A stretch of DNA of 64,000 nucleotides from an uncultured Oligoflexia bacterium. Its GTDB lineage: Bacteria > Bdellovibrionota > Bacteriovoracia > Bacteriovoracales > Bacteriovoracaceae. The stretch is from contig CAJXPQ010000004.1 in the NCBI GenBank assembly GCA_913058265.1, positions 1-64,000 of the forward strand, written 5' to 3'. This document shows, one piece after another, positions 45,401-53,871 of the stretch; positions within the stretch are counted from its first letter, which is position 1; every line of letters begins with the position of its first letter. A model generated the notes under the pieces. That model saw nothing but the letters and a program-made list of their open reading frames with translations. It made no database searches and was not told where the DNA came from. The translations under genes were made by a program, and so were the position numbers.

Positions 45401-45550
45401 TGGTGGCCCGTCATAAAATATATAAGGTGCCTTATCTTTTGTTTTCTCTAGTGACTTCTCAAATATCTGATTTTCATTCCAAAATGAGAGAATGCTCTCT
45501 TCTGTTTTTACAAATGAAAATGATTCGTTAGCTTCATTGTCTTGTGACAT
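42425..45550 (-). CDS. ileS: Isoleucyl-tRNA synthetase, eukaryote-like type 2
   Basis: A 1041-residue class I synthetase that charges tRNA-Ile. The HIGH-type motif is PHHGHLVAS (residues 57-60 are HHGH), the KMSKR loop is GKKMSKRLKNY, and the editing domain with TTPWTLPSN is present. The length and the motif context (GMPHHGHLV, SKRLKNYTEPD) point to the type 2 form shared with eukaryotes and some bacteria, which is less sensitive to mupirocin than type 1. TTAGGAGC precedes the ATG. No other ileS copy is in the window, so whether it is the only one cannot be said. Confidence 0.95.
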   Translation of the reverse strand: MSQDNEANESFSFVKTEESILSFWNENQIFEKSLEKTKDKAPYIFYDGPPFATGMPHHGHLVASTIKDIIPRYFTMKDRYVSRRWGWDCHGLPIEQQIDKKFEMSASDFVEKYGIEKYCQECRDIVLTFTGQWEKTINRMGRWVDFKNDYKTMDKDYMESVWWVFKQAWDKGLIYKGNKIVPYSVALETGLSNFEATSNYQDVQDPAVTVMFKIQDEDAYLSAWTTTPWTLPSNLALIVNSDIDYQLVHEKSKDIKFYIAKERVESYKKGHDFEIIKEVKGSDLVGKKYEPLFPYFKDEAANGAFQVVSDDYVTTTDGTGIVHSAPAFGEDDNRVLKAHKISAFVQPINSKAEFTSEVTDFAGIYIKDADKPIIKHLKDNGQLFHQSVLVHSYPFCPRTDTPLIYMAMPQWYMKVEEIKEQLLESNSQINWVPGHIKEGRFGKWLDGARDWAISRSRFWGTPLPIWENEESGKFLAIGSIEELKKYTGVEVDDLHREVVDTLEFTIDGEAGTYKRINDVFDCWFESGSMPFAQLHYPFENKEVFDAGFPAEFIAEGLDQTRGWFYTLTVLSTALTGKPAFKNVIVNGMVMAGDGKKMSKRLKNYTEPDKIMHDFGADALRLTLINSGLVKGEELRFTDEAVKDMVRRALLPWYNSFKFFHTYAKVDNWSAKDNFKLGDNILDRWLISKLQTLTKDVTEQMEGYRLYNVVPQLFTYIEDLTNWYIRLNRRRFWADGLNDDKCEAYSALYSALKEMSKIMAPFAPFLSEHIFQELKSFGEDTPESVHLCDYPDFKSELIDESLEDAVVRMQELILLGRQKRNQVNIKVKTPLQSLTVIHQSQDQLDGISKLEIYIKTELNIKEVLYSTDEDKFIKLYAKPNSRVLGKRLGKDFGKMMGMIKKVDSETLKSYEAKGSMELGGVELTGDDILVYREPLEGLEALSNRWITIDMDTNLTDKLIDEGLAREVVNRIQRSRKDLHFNVDDRITITAKADEKLTQIITDFKEHIQKETLTTKITFTDETLTGGIDFDIENNKVRLLLTK

Positions 45551-45655
45551 TTGATATTGCTCCTAAGGTATGGGTAAAATTTGCCTGAATAACATAACAA
45601 TTTATCATTTAATTGAATAGTAAACAATTAAAATTACTGGGACGATAAGGGTAAT

Positions 45656-47140
45656 ATGAAGACTCTAGCTTTTTTAATATCTCTCATAATTGTGCAAGGC
45701 GGCTACGCCTTGGATGCAATTGATGCTGATCTCATAGATGAATTCAATCTTGTCCCTACAAGTATCGCTAAATTTGATGAAGATTGGGATGTTAACTCGT
45801 CGAAATTAGATAAGGATGAGTTTAAATTTAAAGGGCAAGATAGAAATACGACCCAGTGGGACAGTATTGACCCAATTGCTTGGTTTGATTTGAATACTTG
45901 GATAAAGAACAGAGAGGTTAAGGATCGTAACGAAAGCTGGAAGCAAAAGTTTAGAGAAGTAAATCACTTTGAACGGATTGGGAAAGTGATAAAGTGCATC
46001 GGTGTTTGTGAGATGTATAGGGGGAGCCGATCAAACTCTATCGAATATAATTCAAATCTATTCGAAGGGGATGAAGTTTATACACTGGAGAATTCGGCGC
46101 TATGGGTAATGTTGATTGATGGGACTATCGTGCGCTTCTCAGCAAAGACATCTGTTAGCTTTATGGAAGTCAATATCTCAAAAAAGAAACTTTTCATTCT
46201 TAGTCGTCTCAATTTCGGCCATATTCATTATGAAACGAGAGAGAGTGGTGAGTATTTAGAGCGTAACTTACCCGAAACAGACCTTGCCTTTTTGCCTCTT
46301 ATGGAAAAAAGAGCGAATCGTGAATTTTATATGATTAAAGAGTATCGAAGGTTAGATGAAGTTGAAAAACTAGAATATTCTATTGTTAAAAATCCAGGAT
46401 TCATAAATCAATACAAGGAACTAAATAATTATATTACTGCAAATGATAGCTTGATAGGTGACAAGAAAAGTCATTTTTTTATCTATACACCAAATGCTAC
46501 CTTTGAAGGAGAAATGGCCAATATGGATATTTCTTATACCTATTATGGAAAAAGCTTAGTTTACCTTTCAGAGAAGCAAGATGGTTTCAAAACAAGGCAC
46601 GAAGAAAAAGTTGATATCAACGTAACACTTCGTGGATATAAAGAATTTAAAGTCGAAAAACTTGGCTTTAATACTTGGTATGAAGTAGACCCTAAAGGGC
46701 GTGAAATGATTTCTTCAAATGAAAATCTCAATGTTTTGGATGCGGCCAGAGGTTTTACCAAGAGAATTCCCTCTCTATATCTTTTGCGTGAGATATGGCT
46801 TAAAGAGAAGTTTGCTGAAGTTTTTAAAACAGATCTTTCTTTTAAAAAATATGCACAGTTGACCGGATATCGTATTTGGGATGAATTAAGTGAAAATGAA
46901 ATGAATCTTCGTAACAAGTTTGTCCATGAGTATACAAGAAGAGTTGAGACGACAAACCTGGCGACTATGAGTAAACTATACAAAAAAACAGAGGAGTTCT
47001 CCTATCCTATAGATAGGATAAAAACTGTTATGGCAAAACACTATATGAGCTTAAGAACAAGATATAGTAAAAAAAGAAAATTAGTTCGAGAGATGACAGA
47101 TACACAATATTCATTATGGGTTTTAAGATATGCAAAATAA
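45656..47140 (+). CDS. Secreted FecR-domain protein
   Basis: 494 residues with a signal peptide (MKTLAFLISLIIVQGGYA). Residues 105-190 resemble FecR: KVIKCIGVCEMYRGSRSNSI, LFEGDEVYTLENSALWVMLIDGTIVRFSAKTSVSF. This beta fold is found in periplasmic sensors but here there is no transmembrane anti-sigma part, so a structural or binding role is possible. The C-terminal half is charged and unrecognised. It overlaps maf by 11 bases and starts a three-gene operon with maf and a small secreted protein. Confidence 0.78.
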   Translation: MKTLAFLISLIIVQGGYALDAIDADLIDEFNLVPTSIAKFDEDWDVNSSKLDKDEFKFKGQDRNTTQWDSIDPIAWFDLNTWIKNREVKDRNESWKQKFREVNHFERIGKVIKCIGVCEMYRGSRSNSIEYNSNLFEGDEVYTLENSALWVMLIDGTIVRFSAKTSVSFMEVNISKKKLFILSRLNFGHIHYETRESGEYLERNLPETDLAFLPLMEKRANREFYMIKEYRRLDEVEKLEYSIVKNPGFINQYKELNNYITANDSLIGDKKSHFFIYTPNATFEGEMANMDISYTYYGKSLVYLSEKQDGFKTRHEEKVDINVTLRGYKEFKVEKLGFNTWYEVDPKGREMISSNENLNVLDAARGFTKRIPSLYLLREIWLKEKFAEVFKTDLSFKKYAQLTGYRIWDELSENEMNLRNKFVHEYTRRVETTNLATMSKLYKKTEEFSYPIDRIKTVMAKHYMSLRTRYSKKRKLVREMTDTQYSLWVLRYAK

Positions 47141-47732
47141 AAAGTATAAAATAATTCTAGGAAGTGCTTCTCCCCGAAGGAGAGAGCTATTAGAATATAC
47201 TGCTTTAAAGTTTGAAGTCGTAACAGCTGATATTGAAGAGGTAAGTCGTTATGAGCTACCTGAGGATATTGTTAAAGACCTTGCGATTCAAAAAGCAGCA
47301 GCTGTTTATAATAAGTTAGAGTCTGACGATATATTTGTTATTGGTGCAGATACCATCGTTGTAAAAGATAATACTCTATTAGGTAAGCCAAAAACTATGT
47401 CAGCAGCAAGGCAGATGCTCATGAGCTTAAGTCATAGTTCTCATGATGTCTTAACAGGTGTTTCATTTGTGGCAAAGGAGTTTTGTTACTCATTCGCTGT
47501 AACCACTAAAGTTTATTTTGATGAAATCGACTTAGATATTCTAGAAGACTATATTGATAGTAAAGACTCTCTAGATAAAGCAGGGGCCTATGGTATTCAA
47601 GGGCAAGCTATGTCGTTTGTAAGCCGAGTTGATGGTAGCTACTCCAACGTCGTAGGGTTACCAATTTCAGATGTTATAAAGCATTTAGAACTGTGTTTTA
47701 AAGAAAAAAAATGGAGAGATCTTTTTGAATAA
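47130..47732 (+). CDS. maf: Maf-family nucleotide pyrophosphatase
   Basis: A 200-residue enzyme that hydrolyses non-canonical or modified nucleoside triphosphates (dTTP/UTP or m7GTP types) to the monophosphate and pyrophosphate. The signature ILGSASPRRRELL, IGADTIVV, LGKPKTMSAARQML, DKAGAYGIQG and SNVVGLP is complete. In many bacteria it also affects septation. It is inside an operon, overlapping the genes on both sides by 11 and eight bases. Confidence 0.93.
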   Translation: MQNKKYKIILGSASPRRRELLEYTALKFEVVTADIEEVSRYELPEDIVKDLAIQKAAAVYNKLESDDIFVIGADTIVVKDNTLLGKPKTMSAARQMLMSLSHSSHDVLTGVSFVAKEFCYSFAVTTKVYFDEIDLDILEDYIDSKDSLDKAGAYGIQGQAMSFVSRVDGSYSNVVGLPISDVIKHLELCFKEKKWRDLFE

Positions 47733-48207
47733 ATTATTTGTTTTTGTACTGCTACTACCAGTTATTTGTTTGGCTCAAGAAAACTCAAGCGAGTTTCTGG
47801 ATACCGAAGTTACGGAAGATAGTATCATTTTGAAATTGGAGTCCCTTTTAGGAAAGGAAGAAGGGGATTTTATATCAAATATTGCTATTGTTAATGAATT
47901 AGTTGATAGATACATTGAGCAAAAGAAAGGTGTTTGTGCGGGAAGCTTGTCCTCAATTGATTTAAGTGGTGATGGAATTTTAATGCCAAAGAAATCAGAG
48001 CGGAGAGGAAAACAAAAACTTACAAGGAAAGAGAGAAGGCTTTGCCAATATTTACTTGTGAAATTTAGGATTAGATATACTAAGGTTGCTTTCAAACTGA
48101 GAAAGTCTTACCTAATAAGCCAGCAAGAAAAGCAATTAAATAATTTAGACATGTTAAAAAATAGAAGTATTCAAGAGTTAGAAAAACTATCTTTCAAGCT
48201 TAAATAA
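47725..48207 (+). CDS. Small secreted protein, unknown
   Basis: 160 residues starting with TTG behind GGAGAGA. A signal peptide (MNKLFVFVLLLPVICLA) is clear. The mature part is helical and basic, with cysteines in GVCAGS and RLCQYL. No family is recognised. It is the third gene of the FecR-maf operon and overlaps maf by eight bases. Confidence 0.72.
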   Translation: MNKLFVFVLLLPVICLAQENSSEFLDTEVTEDSIILKLESLLGKEEGDFISNIAIVNELVDRYIEQKKGVCAGSLSSIDLSGDGILMPKKSERRGKQKLTRKERRLCQYLLVKFRIRYTKVAFKLRKSYLISQQEKQLNNLDMLKNRSIQELEKLSFKLK

Positions 48208-48214
48208 GAGGCGA

Positions 48215-48412
48215 CTAAGAGTTTACTTTTTTTGAAGTAACCTTCATTGCAATATTTAATCTTTTTGGTTTTAAACTCTGAACTCTCACCATCGATTTTT
48301 GGGGTCTCAAGCTTCTAGAAGGTATGATTCTTCCCTGAGGAATACTCATCGTTTTCTGATCTTCATTTAGTGGTGTTTGTGCCGTTTGTGTTTCATTTTT
48401 TGTTGTTTTCAT
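48215..48412 (-). CDS. Small basic protein, 65 aa
   Basis: A short frame started at the ATG at 48412, which has TTGAGG seven bases upstream; the frame is open further but without a better start. The product is rich in Lys, Arg, Pro and Ser (MKTTKNETQTAQ, IIPSRSLRPQKSM), without hydrophobic segments or a known domain. It may bind nucleic acid. It converges on the previous gene with a seven-base gap. Confidence 0.45.
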   Translation of the reverse strand: MKTTKNETQTAQTPLNEDQKTMSIPQGRIIPSRSLRPQKSMVRVQSLKPKRLNIAMKVTSKKVNS

Positions 48413-48500
48413 AGTTGCCTCAATAGTGAATAAAGTCTTCTCTTTATCAGGAGAATAGGCCAATTCAAGTTAAGGTGACAATGACTTCAATTAGCTAATA

Positions 48501-48698
48501 TTACTCCCAAATTGCGAAAAAGTTCCAATAATCAACTCCTCGTATTTGGTTAATATCTAAGTCTTCGGTATCTCAAGGCTTTAACTTAAGAACTTCTGAA
48601 TTTCGAGTATAGCATAGAGTCATCCCTTTTGCATCCAAACGGTAAAAAGGTAAGTTATCTTTGCCTAGTAAGGAAAATTTTGAACAATTATAATAAAA
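48501..48698 (-). pseudogene. Remnant of a secreted-type gene with in-frame TGA
   Basis: On the minus strand a frame reads CSKFSLLGKDNLPFYRL, then DAKGMTLCYTRNSEVLKLKP, stop (TGA at 48573-48575), then DTEDLDINQIRGVDYWNFFAIWE and TAA. Both halves look like real protein in one frame. No start codon is found, so the 5' end is also lost. It fills the gap before the TRAP operon, whose promoter probably overlaps its 5' part. Confidence 0.4.
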
Positions 48699-48715
48699 TT
48701 ATAACGTAATTTCAT

Positions 48716-49690
48716 ATGTTTACCATAGGAGTAACTCTGAGAGTTTTATTTTGGCCGGCCCTGTTTTCAATAATGTTTTCTTGTTCAATGGTGAATAAAG
48801 TCGCCGTTAAGTCTACTGCGGGGATTATTTATGAAGGTAGTGATGAGCTTTTAAAGGAAAATGACTACATTTTTTTTAAAGAATCCGCTCCGGCAAACCT
48901 TAAATTTATCGAGGGACTGTGGGCGAGTGATCGCTCCAATAAGAAGCTACTTACTTTATTAGTAAAGGGTTATGCCGCGTATACTTTTGCAGTGCTTGAG
49001 ACAGAAGCCTATGAAGATATCTTAAATGATGAGCAAAGTGATAAAACTTTGAGAGTAATTCTAAATTATGAGAAAGCTATCAAGTATGGGTATTTATTTT
49101 TAAATGAAATTGGAATTAGTAAAACACAGTTTGATGATAAGGGCTTTCCTGCAATGCTTAATGAAGTTTTTGAATCACAGACATCCTCAGATGATTACAT
49201 TGCATTATTTTACTTTGCTCAAGCACTAGGCTCATCTATGAATCTACAACGAACAAATGTTTCAAAGATGGGGAAGCTTACTCATATAAAAGTATTACTT
49301 GATTGGATATGTACAAAAAAACCTGACCTTGAAAATGGTATGTGCACTCTATTCTCTGCTGTTATTGAGGCGAGTACACCACTCATACTTGGCGGTAGTA
49401 AGGATAAGGCTATGAAACAGTTTGCTTTGGCACAAAAGAAGTGGCCAAATAATTTATTATCAAGATTAAGTTATATTCAATTTTACTTACTTCCGATGCT
49501 TGAGGAAGAGGAGTATCAAGTTGAGATGAAAAAGCTTAAAATTTTAATTGATAAATGGTATAATGTTCAGCTTGGTAACGATCCTAAAGATCAATTAAAT
49601 TTTAGCGGAACAGATCAATTCAATCTATTCAATGCCTTGGCAATGAGAAGATATAATATTTTAAAGAAAATAGAAAAAGACTTATTTTAA
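48716..49690 (+). CDS. tatT: TRAP-associated protein TatT, probable lipoprotein
   Basis: A 324-residue protein matching the TatT component of TatT-dependent TRAP transporters: a periplasmic, TPR-like helical protein that binds the substrate-binding protein. The N-terminus has a hydrophobic segment ending IMFSC, so it is probably a lipoprotein anchored to a membrane. The ATG at 48716 has no ribosome site. AGGAG lies five bases before a CTG at 48740 that would give a shorter signal peptide, so the start is uncertain. It is the first gene of a four-gene TRAP operon. Confidence 0.78.
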   Translation: MFTIGVTLRVLFWPALFSIMFSCSMVNKVAVKSTAGIIYEGSDELLKENDYIFFKESAPANLKFIEGLWASDRSNKKLLTLLVKGYAAYTFAVLETEAYEDILNDEQSDKTLRVILNYEKAIKYGYLFLNEIGISKTQFDDKGFPAMLNEVFESQTSSDDYIALFYFAQALGSSMNLQRTNVSKMGKLTHIKVLLDWICTKKPDLENGMCTLFSAVIEASTPLILGGSKDKAMKQFALAQKKWPNNLLSRLSYIQFYLLPMLEEEEYQVEMKKLKILIDKWYNVQLGNDPKDQLNFSGTDQFNLFNALAMRRYNILKKIEKDLF

Positions 49691-49701
49691 AGGAAGCATA
49701 A

Positions 49702-50670
49702 ATGAAAAAAATAGTAATCTTACTCATAGTTCTTTCTTGTCAGATGACATATGCGAAGACAAGTATCAAGCTTGCAACCTTAGTTCCTAAAGGAACAAGT
49801 TGGGCCAATACTTTAAAAGATATGACAAAGGAAATTAAAACAGCCACAGACGGAGAAGTACGACTTAAAATTTATTATGGTGGAACACAAGGTGACGAAC
49901 CAGATGTTCTTCGTAAATTAAGAATTGGGCAACTTCATGGTGGTATCTTTACAGGAAAGACATTAAGCGAAATATATTCAGATATAAGAAACATTGAAAT
50001 ACCTTTTAATTTTTACCATGATGATCAAAAAGCTCTAAAGGCAATACAAAGCCAAGAGAGCTTTTTCAACAAAGGTATTGAATCCAAGAACTTTGTGAAT
50101 TTAGGGATTTATGGAATCGGTAAGGTTTATGTTGTAAGTTCCAAGAAAGTTACAAGTATTGAAGAAATGAAGGGTGTAAAGATGTGGGCCTGGGAGGGTG
50201 ATCAGCTCATTGCTGCATTGATGGAATCGTTGGGTTTAGTTTCTGTGCCTTTAGCGATTACAGATGTAACTTCTTCTTTATCTACTGGTATGATAGACGC
50301 TGCTTACGCACCACCATTAGGCATCGTTGCGCTACAGTGGCAAAATAAAATAAAGTATTTAATCGATTTCCCAACAGCATATTCTATTGGTGCCTTAGTA
50401 GTGACAAAGAAAATATGGTCTAAATTATCAAAAGAGCATCAAGATATTGTTATGAAAATTTCTAAAAAATATGTGGCAAAGGCGAATGAGCTTGCTGTGT
50501 CTGATAATGAAGCCTCACTTAAGGTTCTAAAAGAGAATGGTGTAGAATTTATTCAATTCTCAAAAGAGGATCTCGCCAATGCTGAGAGTATCAGAGCGAA
50601 TGTCATTGAAAGACTAAGAGACAAAGTCATATCAAGTAAGGCGATTAAAAGGATAGAGGACTTAAGATGA
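49702..50670 (+). CDS. TRAP transporter substrate-binding protein (DctP-type, TatP)
   Basis: 322 residues with a signal peptide (MKKIVILLIVLSCQMTYA). DctP features are IKLATLVPKGTSWANTL, VRLKIYYGGTQGDEPDVLR, and MKGVKMWAWEGDQLIAALMESLG with the ligand-contact region after it. The family binds carboxylates and related solutes in the periplasm and delivers them to DctQM. AAGGAAG precedes the ATG. The ligand is unknown; the TatT partner suggests hydrophobic or unusual substrates. Confidence 0.9.
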   Translation: MKKIVILLIVLSCQMTYAKTSIKLATLVPKGTSWANTLKDMTKEIKTATDGEVRLKIYYGGTQGDEPDVLRKLRIGQLHGGIFTGKTLSEIYSDIRNIEIPFNFYHDDQKALKAIQSQESFFNKGIESKNFVNLGIYGIGKVYVVSSKKVTSIEEMKGVKMWAWEGDQLIAALMESLGLVSVPLAITDVTSSLSTGMIDAAYAPPLGIVALQWQNKIKYLIDFPTAYSIGALVVTKKIWSKLSKEHQDIVMKISKKYVAKANELAVSDNEASLKVLKENGVEFIQFSKEDLANAESIRANVIERLRDKVISSKAIKRIEDLR

Positions 50671-51143
50671 TCAAAAGATTTGATCAATTTCTAGAAGATT
50701 TATCGAAGTGGGGAGTCATTATCTGTGTCGCCTTTATGCTGATATTGACTCTCTCTAATATATTACTTCGATGGTTTGAAACCTCAGTGCTATGGATTGA
50801 ACCTTTAGTTAGACATATTGTTTTTCTCGCAACTTTCCTGGGGGGAAGTCTGGCCACTGGTGAAAAACACCATATTAAAATTGATGTCTTGAGCCGTATT
50901 CTAGAGTCAACAAACAATGAAAATATTAATTATTATCTTGAGAAAGTTATTGGTATTGCAACATTAATCGCAGTTGTAACACTCACTTATGCGTCTTTCA
51001 ATCTTGCCGAAATAGAGTTCGAGTTCGGAAAAGAATCATTCTTGAATATTCACTCAGGTTATTTATTAAGCATTATTCCCGCTGGGATGTCGCTAATTTC
51101 ACTTCGAGTCCTTTTAAACTTGTTTATAAAGGATCAAAAATAG
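50667..51143 (+). CDS. dctQ: TRAP transporter small permease (DctQ)
   Basis: 158 residues with four transmembrane helices (about 15-35, 50-65, 90-112, 128-150). It pairs with DctM to form the sodium-driven permease. The start overlaps the stop of the binding protein (ATGA) and its stop overlaps the DctM start (TAGTG), so the operon is tightly coupled. Confidence 0.88.
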   Translation: MIKRFDQFLEDLSKWGVIICVAFMLILTLSNILLRWFETSVLWIEPLVRHIVFLATFLGGSLATGEKHHIKIDVLSRILESTNNENINYYLEKVIGIATLIAVVTLTYASFNLAEIEFEFGKESFLNIHSGYLLSIIPAGMSLISLRVLLNLFIKDQK

Positions 51144-52399
51144 TGGAACTGGCCTTATATTTAACAATTCTTTTACTTGCAATCATGGGTACTCCAATCT
51201 ACGCCATAATGATCTTGTTCTCTTCTGTGGCATTTTTTTTTGCAGATATAAATATTTCGGCAATTGCTGTTGAAGTTTATAAAATGGCGGCAGCACCCAC
51301 ACTTCTTACCATTCCACTTTTCACTTTTGCTGGGTACTTAATGGCAGAGTCAAAGTCTCCACAAAGGCTGTTGAGATTGGCTCAGGCATCTCTAGGATGG
51401 TTACCCGGTGGGGTTGCAATTGCCAGTTTGGTTCTTTGTGCCTTCTTTACTGCATTTACAGGTGCAAGCGGTGTCACAATTATAGCTCTTGGTGGGCTCT
51501 TGTATCCGATGCTAATGAAAGAGAATTATGATGAAGATTTCACCTTAGGTATTATCACAACATCTGGATCATTGGGTCTTCTGTTTCCTCCAAGCCTACC
51601 TATTATTCTCTATGGAATCGTTGCTAGAGTCGATATCGATCAGCTCTTCTTGGCCGGTATTATTCCTGGTATTTTATTAATTGTTGTTTTGTCTGGATAC
51701 TCTATTTACAAGGGGAGTATGAAGACGCGAGGATCTTTTAATTTACAAGAGTTAACTCTTGCTATGAAAGAAGCAAGATATGAGATTCCGCTTCCATTTA
51801 TAATTATAGGAGGTATCTACTCCGGAATTGTTACGCCAACAGAAGCCTCGGCCATATGCGCTTTTTATGTATTGTTTATAGAGTGTGTTCTTTATAGAGA
51901 TATCGATTTCTTTAAAGATGTACCGGGTATTATTAAGAAATGTATGAGTCTTGTGGGAGCAATACTTCTTATTCTGTGCTGTGCTCTTGCTATGACTAAT
52001 TACCTTGTCGACGAAGAGATACCTCTGAGACTACTTGAAATGATGAAAGAGCTTATTCATAATAAATATGTCTTTCTTCTATTTTTAAATATTTTTCTTC
52101 TAGCTGTCGGTTCGGTGATGGATATATTCAGCGCAATCATTGTCGTTGTACCACTAATCTTACCTATTGCTGAAGAGTTTGGTATACATCCAGTTCACTT
52201 GGCAATAATTTTTCTAACAAACTTAGAAATTGGATACATCACGCCACCAGTTGGAATTAATTTATTTATTAGTAGTTTCCGATTCAATAAATCGGTTTTA
52301 CACCTATACAAAGTTGCTGTTCCCTATCTCATTTTGATGATTGGTGCACTTATTGCTATTACCTATATTCCTTGGTTAAGTCTGGTATGGATAAAATGA
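51143..52399 (+). CDS. dctM: TRAP transporter large permease (DctM)
   Basis: 418 residues with about twelve helices and typical DctM motifs: FLAGIIPG, IVTPTEASAICAFY, GSLGLLFPPSLPIILYG, LEIGYITPPVGINLF. It is the transport channel, driven by a sodium or proton gradient. It starts with GTG behind AAAGGATC, overlapping the dctQ stop by one base. A secreted unknown follows with a four-base overlap. Confidence 0.93.
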   Translation: MELALYLTILLLAIMGTPIYAIMILFSSVAFFFADINISAIAVEVYKMAAAPTLLTIPLFTFAGYLMAESKSPQRLLRLAQASLGWLPGGVAIASLVLCAFFTAFTGASGVTIIALGGLLYPMLMKENYDEDFTLGIITTSGSLGLLFPPSLPIILYGIVARVDIDQLFLAGIIPGILLIVVLSGYSIYKGSMKTRGSFNLQELTLAMKEARYEIPLPFIIIGGIYSGIVTPTEASAICAFYVLFIECVLYRDIDFFKDVPGIIKKCMSLVGAILLILCCALAMTNYLVDEEIPLRLLEMMKELIHNKYVFLLFLNIFLLAVGSVMDIFSAIIVVVPLILPIAEEFGIHPVHLAIIFLTNLEIGYITPPVGINLFISSFRFNKSVLHLYKVAVPYLILMIGALIAITYIPWLSLVWIK

Positions 52400-53871
52400 T
52401 CAAAGTTTTATTATTTCTCCTCTTCACCACTTCTTCAGCTTATGGAGTTGATATAGAACAGAGGTTTCTAAGTGATCAAAGAGACCTAAAACGAGAGAAC
52501 TTTTATCCTGAGTATCAGAGTGATCAATACTTTTATCACAGACTCAATCTGGAATTTTTTGAATTAAATAGTTTCTTCTCTAATGAATATCGAGAGGCCA
52601 TTACTTGTCCAAAATCAGAATACAAAAAATATAAAGAGAAAATTCATTTTTCTTTTCGATTAATGGCACTAAATCATTTATATCAATCTCTCGCGAAGTA
52701 CGAAGCGATTTCAAAAAATTTTGAGTTTAACAATCTGTGTCGTTTTAACTGGAAGGAAATCTTTAAAGAGTGTAAAAGTAAAACGACAGATATGACCTTC
52801 TTTAAGAGAAGTATGATTCACTTTGGAAAAGAAATATCATCCACTAGCTCCTCTGTTACAGATACATCTATTACAAGTAGAAAAAATTGGCTTTCAAAAC
52901 TAAAGAGTAATCAGTCCTCAGATCTTGCGCAGGTACGCATAATTAATTCTAAAGTGAGTAAAGACCCCAAGAGACTGAGTAAGTCGTTGAATACAATCTG
53001 TAAGGATGACTTAGCTGAGTTCATGATGATATGTTCTGAACTGGATAGAAATTTTGGTTATTCATACTCCCCCTCACTCTTTAACTCTGTTATATACTCA
53101 GGATTACTAAACGATATTGAAGATAACTACCTTTATGGGTGTACTCGTCGTTATGTAGAAGAGAGTAGAGGTGAAGAAGCTAAAAAGTACTATTTGAATG
53201 ATTTATTTAAATTTTCTTTTGAAAACCCTTCACCCGAGGAAAGTATCTATGAGTACGGTCTTCTAAAATCAATTAGTGATAAGGGGCTTGTGAGTATTTT
53301 CTCTGGGGCGACTCCAGAGACTGAAGACGAGGGGATAAAGCTTGTAGCTTCAAAGAGCAAGGAAAAGAAGCCTGAATTTGAAAAAATAACGCTTAAGAAA
53401 ATTAAGGCAGAAAAAAAGAGAATCAAAAAAGTTAAAACGAATTTAAGAAAAGAAGTTAAGAAGAAAGATCTTAGTAGTACTTTTCTTTTGGCCTCAAAGT
53501 TTCGTAGGAAAAACTTACTTCAAGAAGTTAAGCTTGATATGTTTAAATTTAAAAATGATTATATTTTTGGTTCAAAACAGCGTCAAACTATTGCTAAGAG
53601 CATTTCTAAATTTACAGAGCCAAGTGCTTTAAAAGAGATGAAGTCTAAAGATAAGCTTGGTTCAATAAAAGCACCATTCCCACTTACTTTTATTAAATTT
53701 TTAATTGATGAAAATATGCACTATGCTCTTTTTAATATTACCAATGTTATTGGAGAGACATTTTATGTTGTTAATAATATAGATATTAAAGTTAAAAATA
53801 TAGAGCATATTAAGCTTATCAATAATATTGAAAACAATAATAAGTGGGAACTGACGATTATTGAGAATTAG
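52396..53871 (+). CDS. Secreted protein downstream of TRAP operon
   Basis: About 491 residues. I start at the ATG at 52396, which overlaps the DctM stop (ATGA) and gives a neat signal peptide (MIKVLLFLLFTTSSAYG); the frame is open to 52372. The middle is helical with several cysteines (NLCRFNW, KECKSK, NTICKDD, MMICSEL, YGCTRR). Residues 325-400 are extremely lysine-rich. The C-terminal 90 residues look like a beta domain (FKNDYIFGSK, YALFNITNVIGETFYVV). No family is recognised. Co-translation suggests a role with the transporter. Confidence 0.72.
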   Translation: MIKVLLFLLFTTSSAYGVDIEQRFLSDQRDLKRENFYPEYQSDQYFYHRLNLEFFELNSFFSNEYREAITCPKSEYKKYKEKIHFSFRLMALNHLYQSLAKYEAISKNFEFNNLCRFNWKEIFKECKSKTTDMTFFKRSMIHFGKEISSTSSSVTDTSITSRKNWLSKLKSNQSSDLAQVRIINSKVSKDPKRLSKSLNTICKDDLAEFMMICSELDRNFGYSYSPSLFNSVIYSGLLNDIEDNYLYGCTRRYVEESRGEEAKKYYLNDLFKFSFENPSPEESIYEYGLLKSISDKGLVSIFSGATPETEDEGIKLVASKSKEKKPEFEKITLKKIKAEKKRIKKVKTNLRKEVKKKDLSSTFLLASKFRRKNLLQEVKLDMFKFKNDYIFGSKQRQTIAKSISKFTEPSALKEMKSKDKLGSIKAPFPLTFIKFLIDENMHYALFNITNVIGETFYVVNNIDIKVKNIEHIKLINNIENNNKWELTIIEN

